The translations under genes and the position numbers were made by a program. This document shows, in pieces, positions 6,875 through 13,815 of a stretch of DNA of 14,302 nucleotides; positions within the stretch are counted from its first letter, which is position 1, and every line of letters begins with the position of its first letter. Source of the stretch: JAUVXY01 sp964392345 (lineage in GTDB: Bacteria > Actinomycetota > Humimicrobiia > Humimicrobiales > Humimicrobiaceae); assembly GCA_964392345.1 (NCBI GenBank), contig CAYMPQ010000044.1:1-14302 (forward strand). Direction: 5' to 3'. The notes beneath the pieces were generated by a model. The model did no database searches. It was not told the DNA's origin and saw only the letters and a program-made list of their open reading frames with translations.

Positions 6875-7082
6875 TTAAATAATCTTTCCAGTACCCCTGG
6901 GTAATAAGCGCATCTTTTTTGTCCATTAGCTGAATTGCAAAACCGGCATGGACAATAACATAATCCCCAACTTTTGCTTCTGGAGTTAGCGATATGTCTA
7001 CTTTTTTTGTTACGCCAAAGCTTTCAACTTCAGCAGTATTTCTGTCTATTTTATTTATTTTAGCAGGAATTGCCAGACACAT
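6864..7082 (-). CDS. hypC: Hydrogenase assembly chaperone HypC/HybG family
   Basis: This 72-residue chaperone binds HypD and delivers the Fe(CN)2CO unit to the large subunit precursor. The essential Cys2 is present (MCLAIPAKI), as are the beta-barrel core and the GDYVIVHAGFAI segment with its conserved His45. The start ATG is 3 bp after the hypF stop TGA, with AGGAGAG inside the last hypF codons as its ribosome site. Its end overlaps the hypD start by 11 bp. A single hypC paralogue is visible, matching one hydrogenase in the window. Confidence 0.96.
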   Translation of the reverse strand: MCLAIPAKINKIDRNTAEVESFGVTKKVDISLTPEAKVGDYVIVHAGFAIQLMDKKDALITQGYWKDYLNGQ

Positions 7083-7085
7083 GGA

Positions 7086-9515
7086 TCAACTCTCCTTTTT
7101 CTTGCGAGATAACATTTCATAAGCTGCAAGATATGCCTGTCCTAACGAAATTCCACCATCGTTTACAGGGACCTTGAAGTTAGAATACACTTTAAAACCT
7201 TTTTTTTGAAGAATATTGTAACATTTGCTTAAAAGAAAATTATTTTGAAAAACTCCGCCGCTTAACGCAATGGAGCCAATGCTGTGCTGTTGTCTTATTT
7301 TACGGCTGATGTCAAGTACTATTCTGGCCAATGTATTATGAAATTTTGCAGATATTTTATTTACCTCTACACCGCTTTTAAAATCATTTTGTATTTGAAC
7401 AAAAATATATAAATCGTCAATAATATATTTATTGCCTGCTTCATCTAATCTAATGTCATAAGTATCATTATTTTCTTCACCTGCAGCCATCTCCAAGCGA
7501 ATTGCTGCCTCTCCTTCATAACTGTTTGTGTGAACGAGGTTTAAACTTGAACTAACAGCATCAAAAAATCTTCCCATGCTGGTTGTAACAGGGCAATTAA
7601 ATTTGGCTTTTATTTGTTTTTCCACAGCTTCAATTTCTAATTCAGAGATTATCCCTTTGTAAAATGGGCAAGCTCCAAATACAAAATCTGAGAACCTGTG
7701 ATATTTTATGCTTTTTTGGTTAACAAGCTTGCTAATTTTATCACTATCAACATATTTTTCCCAATAGCTATAAAGATAGGCCAGTGCCATTCTGTATGGT
7801 TTTTTTATGGCAGTTTCTCCACCAGGCAATGGTTTTTCTAAAAGATGTCCAACTCTTGTAAATTTCATACTTCTGTCAACTACAAAGACTTCACTGCCCC
7901 ATATTTTTCCATCGTCTCCGTAGCCAGTTCCATCCCACGAAAATCCTAAAATATCAGCTTTGATGTTATTCTCAGCTATAACGCTGGCTATGTGTGCTTT
8001 GTGGTGCTGTATCTCCAGTCTGTCATACGTGTCGCCCAAATTTTTGGCAAATTTTGTAGATGTATAGCCGGGGTGTTTATCACGGACAACCAGATCAATA
8101 TTTTTAATATTAAATAAGTTTTTGTAACCTTCCAGCGTGGATTTAAAAAATTCAAAAGAATCCAGACTATCCAAATCTCCAAGATGCTGGCTCACTATCG
8201 CATATTTTTTTATCAGAAGGCAGAATGTATTTTTTTCCTGTGCTCCCAGCGATAGTATGGTTTTCCCGAAAGTATCTATGCCAAGCTTAACTGGATAGGG
8301 GGCATAGCCTCTTGCTCTTCTAATAATCATTTCCCTGCCTGCAAATATTTTTACAACAGAGTCGTCATACTTGGAATATATGTCGCGATCGTGTGTTAAG
8401 AAGTAGTCGCAAATATTTTCTAATTTATCCAATGCTTCGTTGTTTTTGGATGCAATTGGTTCTTCTGAAATATTTCCGCTTGTCATTACAAGCGGAGTAT
8501 CAATATGGTTAAACAGAAGGTGGTGTATTGGAGTATATGGAAGCATAACTCCTTCAAATTTGTTGTAACCAGAGACATATTTTGATACCGGACGATTACC
8601 CTCCCTTTTTTTTAAAAGGACGATTGGTGCCGCAGAAGAGGTAAGCGTTTCTATTTCTTTCCTGCTTGCAGTAAAATGTTTTTTTACAAATTCAATATCA
8701 CCAATCATTATTGCGAAAGGCTTAAATGGCCTATTTTTTCTTTTTCTGAGCTTTAAAACTTGCCTGTCTGAAGCTGCGTTACACACTATCTGGAATCCAC
8801 CAAGGCTTTTCAGTCCCAATATATAGCCACCCTTAATTTTTTCAGCTGCAGATATAATAGGGTTTTTGTCATCTATGATTTTACCTTTTTTATCAACAAG
8901 CGCCAGTTTTGGTCCGCATCTCCTGCAGGCATTTGGCTGGGCATGGAATCTTCTGTCAGAAACATCGTTGTACTCATGACTGCATTCATCACATAAATTA
9001 AATTTGCTCATAGTAGTATTGGGCCTGTCGTACGGCATTTTTTTGATTATAGTAAATCTTGGGCCGCAATTGGTACAATTTGTAAAAGGGTAGTAGTGCC
9101 TTCTTTTATTATTTTCATTGTTTATATCTTCTATGCATTGCTTGCAGGTAGTAATGTCCGGTGAAATTAACTGAAATTTTTCAGCTGTTTCCATGCTCTT
9201 TTTTATTTTAAAGTCATTAAAATTTTCACAGGAAGTTTCTTTGAAATAAATTTTTTCTATTTTAGACGGCAGCGGCTGCAATAATTTTATATCTTTTATA
9301 AAATTATTAATCACGGCTTTATATATGGCATTTACCTTGATAAGGACGCCTTCCGTTGTATTTGTAACAAAGCCATGCAAGTCATGTTTTTTTGCCAGCC
9401 TGTATATAAAGGGCCTGAACCCAACACCCTGTACTATTCCAAAGATATTTATTTGATAAGTATGCTGATATGAATTTGTATTTTTATCCAAATCATTTCC
9501 TGTCTTATTAACCAT
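7086..9515 (-). CDS. hypF: Carbamoyltransferase HypF
   Basis: HypF uses carbamoyl phosphate and ATP to make carbamoyl-adenylate and load it on HypE. Domains in order: acylphosphatase-like (about residues 20-110; GIVQGVGFRPFIYRLAK), paired zinc-finger motifs (about 125-210; CKQC, CTNCGPRF, CDEC, CRRCGP), YrdC-like adenylation domain (about 220-400; GGYILGLKSLGGFQI, RKNRPFKPFAIM, VMTSGN), and Kae1-like transferase domain (about 430-800; HHKAH, SWDGTGYG, SGGVFQNN). At 809 residues it is a little longer than the typical 750-780, mainly at the N-terminus. I prefer the ATG at 9515. A TTG at 9533 in the same frame adds six residues and cannot be excluded, because neither start has a strong ribosome site. 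It is the first gene of hypF-hypC-hypD-hypE. Confidence 0.96.
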   Translation of the reverse strand: MVNKTGNDLDKNTNSYQHTYQINIFGIVQGVGFRPFIYRLAKKHDLHGFVTNTTEGVLIKVNAIYKAVINNFIKDIKLLQPLPSKIEKIYFKETSCENFNDFKIKKSMETAEKFQLISPDITTCKQCIEDINNENNKRRHYYPFTNCTNCGPRFTIIKKMPYDRPNTTMSKFNLCDECSHEYNDVSDRRFHAQPNACRRCGPKLALVDKKGKIIDDKNPIISAAEKIKGGYILGLKSLGGFQIVCNAASDRQVLKLRKRKNRPFKPFAIMIGDIEFVKKHFTASRKEIETLTSSAAPIVLLKKREGNRPVSKYVSGYNKFEGVMLPYTPIHHLLFNHIDTPLVMTSGNISEEPIASKNNEALDKLENICDYFLTHDRDIYSKYDDSVVKIFAGREMIIRRARGYAPYPVKLGIDTFGKTILSLGAQEKNTFCLLIKKYAIVSQHLGDLDSLDSFEFFKSTLEGYKNLFNIKNIDLVVRDKHPGYTSTKFAKNLGDTYDRLEIQHHKAHIASVIAENNIKADILGFSWDGTGYGDDGKIWGSEVFVVDRSMKFTRVGHLLEKPLPGGETAIKKPYRMALAYLYSYWEKYVDSDKISKLVNQKSIKYHRFSDFVFGACPFYKGIISELEIEAVEKQIKAKFNCPVTTSMGRFFDAVSSSLNLVHTNSYEGEAAIRLEMAAGEENNDTYDIRLDEAGNKYIIDDLYIFVQIQNDFKSGVEVNKISAKFHNTLARIVLDISRKIRQQHSIGSIALSGGVFQNNFLLSKCYNILQKKGFKVYSNFKVPVNDGGISLGQAYLAAYEMLSRKKKES

Positions 9516-9574
9516 AAATTTCCAGATTTCCAAATTTATTTAATCTTATTATTTTTTCTATTTCATTATTAATC

Positions 9575-9603
9575 AAGATAAATAATTTTAGCTATTTTAT
9601 CAA
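9575..9603 (-). promoter_or_regulatory. Likely promoter of hypFCDE
   Basis: Read on the - strand, TTGATA (9598-9603), a 17-bp spacer and TATCTT (9575-9580) lie about 60 bp before the hypF ATG. The -10 hexamer is identical to that of the rrf2 promoter. The region is very AT-rich, so the call is moderate. Confidence 0.5.
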
Positions 9604-9889
9604 TATTATGAAAGTAAATCTAATTTAACTGATTGCGAAGTTGCATGGCAGGTAGGTTAATATATTATTGTACCTTTGAGGATTACTTTGCTTTGAGTAA
9701 AATACGCCTTGAAAGAGCTGGTATTAGATGGTAAAAGTAGTTTTCTATTTGAATCACAAAACATTGAATTAAATACTTTTCATTTCATAAATGTTATTCT
9801 GGCCGATACTTTGAGAAAATTTTGCTAATAAATTGTATACTTTTTGTAGACTGAATCGTTATATAAGCAAGTAATATAAAGAGATAGGG
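9604..9889. other. Divergent intergenic region between hypF and the sigma factor gene
   Basis: Together with the hypF leader this is a gene-free stretch of about 370 bp. Besides the hypF promoter I see no convincing gene, RNA or repeat. A weak promoter candidate for the sigma factor gene is TTGAGA (9811-9816) with TATACT (9836-9841), but the spacer is 19 bp. A 29-codon ATG frame at 9645-9734 has no good ribosome site and no recognisable product. The stretch marks the change from hydrogenase genes to accessory genes. Confidence 0.5.
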
Positions 9890-10405
9890 ATGGATCATAA
9901 GCTTTTAGAAGGACTATTTACAAGTAAAATGGTCATTATTTACAGGTATCTTGTTAAAATAGGCTGCAGTTATACCGATGCTGAAGATATTGTTCAGGAT
10001 ACTCTATTAAAAGCTATTATTTATCTTGAAGGTATCGAGTCAGATAAAATAGCCTCCTGGCTTTTTAAAGTAGCCTTAAATAGCTACAAAGACTTGTGCA
10101 GGAAAAATAAGAAGCTTCCGTTATCTCTATTGAAAAGTGAAGATATTTTAAACAATATGTCGGCTATAGACTATCTTCCTGAAAATTATGTTTTGGATGG
10201 TGAGAAAAAGAAACAAGTAGTCCAGGTATTAGATAAGTTAAGTCCAATATATAAAAATTTACTGGTTTTAAAATATGCGGTAGAACTTTCCTACAGGGAG
10301 ATAGCGGAAGTGTTGGATATTAATGAGAAGACAGTAAAAACTTACATTTATAGGGCCAAACGAAAATTTAGGGATATATGGAAGGAGCTAAATTATGAAA
10401 GATGA
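9890..10405 (+). CDS. ECF-type RNA polymerase sigma factor
   Basis: The 171-residue protein has the two-domain layout of extracytoplasmic-function sigma factors. Region 2 (about residues 10-80) shows TDAEDIVQDTLLKAI and SWLFKVALNSYKDLCRK. Region 4 (about 110-165) shows LSPIYKNLLVLKYAVELSY and the helix-turn-helix REIAEVLDINEKTVKTYIY. It would direct RNA polymerase to a small stress regulon when released by its anti-sigma partner. The ATG has only a weak AGATAGGG just in front of it, so initiation may be inefficient. Its last 11 bp overlap the next gene, typical of a sigma/anti-sigma pair. I found no clear copy of a classic ECF promoter (GAAC-type -35 with CGTC-type -10) upstream, so autoregulation is not shown. 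Confidence 0.92.
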   Translation: MDHKLLEGLFTSKMVIIYRYLVKIGCSYTDAEDIVQDTLLKAIIYLEGIESDKIASWLFKVALNSYKDLCRKNKKLPLSLLKSEDILNNMSAIDYLPENYVLDGEKKKQVVQVLDKLSPIYKNLLVLKYAVELSYREIAEVLDINEKTVKTYIYRAKRKFRDIWKELNYER

Positions 10406-11435
10406 AGAAAAGTTAACAGAGACCTTTAATTTTAAGAGTAATAAAACAAGAAAGATATTAAAAAAAGCAAAAATCCTTACCCTTGTTAGAACAATTACTG
10501 TTAGTTTACTTGTCTTTGTGTTGTTAAGTGCAACAATTGTTATTACTAATGCGGTGATGTTAAATCGTATTGCCATGGATGAATTAGCAAATGAACAAAT
10601 TTTTGATTTAGTGGCCAGGCCGAACATATATATGAGCCAGTATCAAATTAATGATGGCTTCCTTACAGGGAAGTTAGATTATGCTACTTATAGGATTGTT
10701 GGCAACAGACCGGTCTATAACGGGACTTATAAAATTCAATACAATATTATTCCAATTGTTACAGGTATCTATGGTTATTCAGAAAGAGGTCAGTTAATCC
10801 AGGTTGAAGCTGAAGATGAGTATAGTTACTATAATAAAGTTGGTAATAGAGAAATGAAATTTTATCACCCTTACATCGAATACAAAGCCTACCAAAACGA
10901 CCTTTTTATGCTGGAAGAAATAGGAGAAGATAAATACCTTGAAATGGCACTTTCGTTTGATCGGGAGTATAGTCTCGAAGAAGTTCAGGCAATGCTTACC
11001 GATGAAGTAAAGTTAGTTTGGTACTGGGTAGATACCTATAATGAAGGAGATTTGGATAAAATGAAAGGTCATTATGCAGAATTCATAGGTAATGATGGGC
11101 AACCAACTGGTGAAAAAGAATATCAAGAACCAAGATTTTTGTTTGCCAATCAGGTCTATGGGATGAAAGGTGTAACTAGCACTGGAAGAATAATAGACGA
11201 CCCTTATTGTTCTTTTGTAGAAGCTATTAATGCAGGCTTAAATAGAAAAAATCGTTATCAGTTACAATTCCAGGGGCTCTATGATAGCCTGAGCAATGAT
11301 AAAGGTGAAATCATTGAAGATGACATTAGAATTATAGGTGCAGTTGTTACAGGCGACACTGCTTCTATGAAAGTGTTAAAAGACAAGGAATATATTAAAG
11401 CCTCAGCCCTAGGAATAGTAGTTGACAAATTTTAA
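10395..11435 (+). CDS. Probable membrane anti-sigma factor (sigma-factor regulator family)
   Basis: The 346-residue protein has a short charged cytoplasmic N-terminus (about residues 1-27, Lys-rich), one membrane helix (about 28-53, LTLVRTITVSLLVFVLLSAT and following) and a large exported C-terminal domain of about 290 residues. This layout, with coupling to an ECF sigma gene, fits the sigma-factor regulator N/C-terminal domain proteins of Bacillus and Clostridium relatives. There is no zinc-binding HxxxCxxC anti-sigma motif. GGAAGGAG at about 10380-10387 inside the sigma gene serves as its ribosome site and the start overlaps that gene by 11 bp. The exported domain is probably the sensor; its signal is unknown. 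No known effector such as an ABC transporter or cell-wall enzyme follows it here. Confidence 0.8.
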   Translation: MKDEEKLTETFNFKSNKTRKILKKAKILTLVRTITVSLLVFVLLSATIVITNAVMLNRIAMDELANEQIFDLVARPNIYMSQYQINDGFLTGKLDYATYRIVGNRPVYNGTYKIQYNIIPIVTGIYGYSERGQLIQVEAEDEYSYYNKVGNREMKFYHPYIEYKAYQNDLFMLEEIGEDKYLEMALSFDREYSLEEVQAMLTDEVKLVWYWVDTYNEGDLDKMKGHYAEFIGNDGQPTGEKEYQEPRFLFANQVYGMKGVTSTGRIIDDPYCSFVEAINAGLNRKNRYQLQFQGLYDSLSNDKGEIIEDDIRIIGAVVTGDTASMKVLKDKEYIKASALGIVVDKF

Positions 11436-11646
11436 GTGAAGTAAGATAAAAAAAAATTTTTATAAGATTATGATAATGTCACTTTCCGGCAAAGTTTAGA
11501 ATTTTTTTCCATTTTATACCTGTAGTTGTATAATAAATACCAAGAGGTACCTCTATATATATATATTAATTTTAGTCTTTAGAGACCATCATGAAAAGAA
11601 AAAAATTTCACCTTAAAACTTCTAAAAATTGGTCTTGACAAACTAG
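11436..11646. other. Gap before the truncated surface-protein gene: perfect palindrome, AT repeat and promoter-like -10
   Basis: After the anti-sigma stop there is a TATAAT (11529-11534) with only a weak -35. A perfect 12-bp palindrome AGAGGTACCTCT follows at 11543-11554, then an alternating AT run to about 11567. A short frame starts at ATG 11591 with a Lys-rich beginning like a signal peptide n-region (MKRKKFHLK) but stops after 15 codons at TGA. It is out of frame with the surface protein that begins just after. It may be the broken original start of that gene. Confidence 0.4.
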
Positions 11647-12591
11647 ACTACCTTAGAGAAAGAGAAGGAAGTAGCGGAAGAATTTGAAGAAGAGGCTGAA
11701 GCTGAAGAAGGTGAGGAGGGAGAAGAAGCCGAAGGAGAAGAGGAAAAAGGAGAAAAAGCTGCTCCCACTATAGAACTTGAGAAATACCAGGGTCCAACTT
11801 ATTCAGAAGCTGATGGTGTATGCTACTACAGGATAAAAGCGGTAGTAACTGGGAATCCTGCTCCTACAGTTGAGTTTAGTAAAGATGATAGTTTGGGTGC
11901 ATTCGGATCAAAAAAAGCTCAGGTCAATCTGCATAGTACCGATGAGACTTATACCCTTACCGCTACTGCTACTAATTCAGAAGGAACAGCTACTGATTCT
12001 ATTACCTTAAACTGGGGTTGTGAGGTTCCAGAATCCGAACCTGTAGTTATTGAAAGAGAAGTAATAATAAGCGCTGATACAAGTTTGAATGGATCTATTT
12101 CAGGAAATAAAGTTGCAGATGCATATGCCTACACGGCTGGTAATACGTTTACAGTAGGAGATACTAGTGAAGATAAATATGCCAAAGGCTATTTAACCTT
12201 TAGCATAGCAGCTTTATGTGCTCTGAGAGATATAATAACCATTAAAGAGGTAGAGATTAGGATATCTGGAGTTGTAATTGTTGGCGAGCCTTGGTTGGCT
12301 GGTAGTCAGATGAATATTAAAGTATTTTATTACGGCACTTCATTAGATCCTGATGATTTTAGATTAGGTGGAAATACTGTAAAAGTTTTTAATACATCTT
12401 CTTCCCTATCTAATTTAACTTTCTCTACCACTGAATTAAAAAATGAACTTAAAAGTTATGTAAGTTCTGGTAGCCCATTATTTCAATTAAAATTCGGCCT
12501 CAATGGTAGAAGTACTAATGGTATACAAGATTTTTATGGAATTTATGAGAGTAACGCCAGTTTATATGTTAAATATGAGACTGCTGACTGA
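11647..12591 (+). pseudogene. Ig-like/beta-sandwich surface (lipo)protein, 5'-truncated, no signal peptide or start codon
   Basis: An open frame of 314 codons follows an in-frame TAG (11644-11646). It starts with a Glu-rich segment (about codons 3-38) like the linker behind a lipoprotein anchor. An Ig-like domain follows (about 40-125; YQGPTYSEADGVCYYRI, GNPAPTVEFSKDD, ETYTLTATATNSEGTATDSI). A second beta-rich domain (about 140-314) shows GNTFTVGDTSEDKYAKGYLTFSI, resembling carbohydrate-binding/DNRLRE-type modules. No ATG, GTG or TTG occurs before a TTG at 11893, which lies inside the Ig domain and would split it. The signal peptide and lipobox cysteine are missing. I infer a former exported lipoprotein that lost its 5' end; a short Lys-rich ATG frame at 11591 may be the severed start. 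A shortened product from 11893 is possible but unlikely to be functional. Confidence 0.65.
11776..11877 (+). repeat. Ig-domain segment, copy 1 of a diverged 102-bp direct repeat
   Basis: This 34-codon piece of the Ig-like domain aligns without gaps to 13714-13815; 23 of 34 encoded residues match by hand count. It is a protein-level repeat between two family members, not a recent DNA duplication, because many third positions differ. Confidence 0.8.
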
Positions 12592-12819
12592 GAATTTTAC
12601 TTGATATCCAAAAGAGGATTTTAGTTAAAATTAAAAAATTATTAATATGCTCTGAGCAAGCGTTATCCCTGCTATTTAAATAATAATCCGGGGCTGTATG
12701 TCATTAACTGATATTACCCTTTATAAAGATGATAAACGAACTTACTATTTAATCCTGATTATGGTGAATCAGCCATAGTTAAAAGTCCAATTGAACCCGG
12801 ATCAAATCTTTATGAATTA
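12592..12819. other. Non-coding debris with a possible frameshifted gene fragment
   Basis: The gap between the truncated surface protein and vapB holds no intact gene. From ATG 12698 a frame reads MSLTDITLYKDDKRTYY and is then closed by TAG about 10 codons on. The +1-shifted frame continues with FNPDYGESAIVKSPIEPGSN to about 12829, as if one base had been lost near 12750. It vaguely recalls the start of metallo-beta-lactamase-fold proteins (GxGDSxxI-like), but this is weak. 12592-12697 shows nothing. Confidence 0.25.
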
Positions 12820-12847
12820 TTGAAAGTTTTTATTTTTTATGTATAAT
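12820..12847 (+). promoter_or_regulatory. vapBC promoter
   Basis: TTGAAA (12820-12825), a 16-bp spacer and a perfect TATAAT (12842-12847) lie 39 bp before the vapB ATG. The -10 box overlaps the first of three direct repeats that may be the operator. Confidence 0.6.
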
Positions 12848-12876
12848 TAATATGTAAATAGAATATGTATAAATAA
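12838..12876 (+). repeat. Three tandem 13-bp repeats starting TATGTA over the vapBC promoter
   Basis: TATGTA recurs at 12838, 12851 and 12864, exactly 13 bp apart, and each unit continues with a similar AT-rich tail (TATGTATAATTAA, TATGTAAATAGAA, TATGTATAAATAA). The array begins at the -10 box and ends just before the vapB ribosome site. Antitoxins usually bind repeated sites at their own promoter, so this is a good operator candidate. AT-richness lowers the certainty. Confidence 0.5.
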
Positions 12877-12886
12877 GGAGTAATCC

Positions 12887-13093
12887 ATGGGGAAGACAAC
12901 TGTATTTATCGATGATAAGCTTTTAGAGAGTGCAATTGAGGTTACTAAGGCAAGAAGTAAAAAGGAGGCAATAGAGAAAGGGTTAAAAGAACTTGTACAT
13001 AAAAAGAATATCGAGGCTTTGCGTAAAGAACTGGGTACTTTTGATATAGATTTAACCCTGGAGAAGCTTGATGAATTAAGGAAGGGGCAATAG
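12887..13093 (+). CDS. vapB: VapB-family antitoxin
   Basis: The 68-residue protein matches short VapB antitoxins that begin with a DNA-binding beta strand and helices: MGKTTVFIDDKLLESAIEV, then TKARSKKEAIEKGLKELVHK. A charged C-terminal tail (about residues 45-68) would wrap around the toxin. It neutralises VapC and, with it, represses the operon. AAGGAG lies 7 bp before the ATG. The stop TAG touches the vapC start directly, so the pair is coupled. Confidence 0.88.
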   Translation: MGKTTVFIDDKLLESAIEVTKARSKKEAIEKGLKELVHKKNIEALRKELGTFDIDLTLEKLDELRKGQ

Positions 13094-13510
13094 TTGGTTC
13101 TTATTGATACTTCAGCCTGGATATTTGCTTTAAAAAAGAAACCTTCACTATCATTAAAAGATAGAGTAGATTATCTATTAGGAATGGATATTGTTTTTAC
13201 TTTTGGCATGATCAGACTGGAGATTTTAGGAGGTGTCAAAACTAAGGAAGAATTCGACCGCTTAAAAAATCGACTCGAGGCCCTTAATGAGATCCCTGCT
13301 GATACAGAATTATGGGAAAGGGCAGGTAAATTAGCTTTTGATCTCAAAAGGAAAGGTTTGACTATTCCCTATACCGATATATTGATAGCATCTGCAGCAA
13401 TCAGATCAAAAGCCATACTTCTGCACGCCGATTCACACTTTGATATTATAGTTTCACATACAGAATTGAAAGTTGAAAGTTATGTATCTCAGATCAAAAA
13501 AGGATTATAA
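13094..13510 (+). CDS. vapC: VapC-type PIN-domain ribonuclease toxin
   Basis: The 138-residue protein is a PIN-domain RNase. The acidic metal-binding residues are in place: D5 (VLIDTSAW), E43 (IRLEILGG), D95 (IPYTDILIAS) and D113 with D117 (LLHADSHFDII). VapC toxins cleave specific tRNA or rRNA and halt translation unless bound by VapB. There is no ATG; the start is TTG directly after the vapB stop, with GGAAGGGG at about 13079-13086 as ribosome site. A weak start codon would keep toxin below antitoxin, as in many such pairs. Full length with all catalytic residues, so probably active. The surrounding debris suggests arrival by horizontal transfer. Confidence 0.9.
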   Translation: MVLIDTSAWIFALKKKPSLSLKDRVDYLLGMDIVFTFGMIRLEILGGVKTKEEFDRLKNRLEALNEIPADTELWERAGKLAFDLKRKGLTIPYTDILIASAAIRSKAILLHADSHFDIIVSHTELKVESYVSQIKKGL

Positions 13511-13601
13511 ATTTATAAGAACTTGCTCTTAGATCACCAAACTATCAAGCCCTCATAGTTACCGTAATCAAAGTTATTAGATTCAAAAAGCATCAAAAAT
13601 C

Positions 13602-13679
13602 ATGATATTAGAGCAGGAAATATGTAAAGAAATAAGAAAAATACCATATCCATGCCAGTTTTATAAGCTGCTAAATTAA
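13602..13679 (+). pseudogene. Short antitoxin-like remnant (DUF2281-like N-terminus?)
   Basis: A 25-codon frame begins MILEQEICKEIRKIP, which resembles the start of small DUF2281-type antitoxins that often sit beside PIN toxins (LEQ..IxKEIxKLP). It then loses the family pattern and stops. No good ribosome site precedes it. It may be the stump of a second toxin-antitoxin locus or simply chance. Confidence 0.25.
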
Positions 13680-13713
13680 TGTATCCATTATCATTTTAAC
13701 AGTTTTTTACCAA

Positions 13714-13815
13714 CTTAAAATTTACCAGGGTCCTACTTATCCAGAAGCTGATAATGTATGTTATTATAGAATAGAGGCAATGATTGTAGGAAAGCCAAAT
13801 CCAACAGCGGAATTT
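13714..13815 (+). pseudogene. Fragment of a second Ig-like surface protein gene
   Basis: In one frame this encodes YQGPTYPEADNVCYYRIEA and GKPNPTAEF, matching codons 44-77 of the truncated surface-protein gene without gaps (23 of 34 identical). The match stops abruptly at 13815, inside the stop codon of the opposing cyclophilin-like gene, where the Ig domain should continue with a SKDD segment. No start, signal peptide or remainder of the gene is present. It is a dead fragment cut at its 3' side by a recombination or insertion junction. The stretch 13511-13713 otherwise holds only the antitoxin-like stump. Confidence 0.75.

Noticed and set aside
9645..9734. 29-codon reading frame in the hypF/sigma gap
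   Set aside because: Poor ribosome site and no recognisable family; likely chance.
11893..12591. Surface-protein gene starting at TTG 11893 as an intact CDS
   Set aside because: The conserved Ig-like sequence continues upstream in the same frame, so this start would cut through the domain; a truncated gene explains it better.
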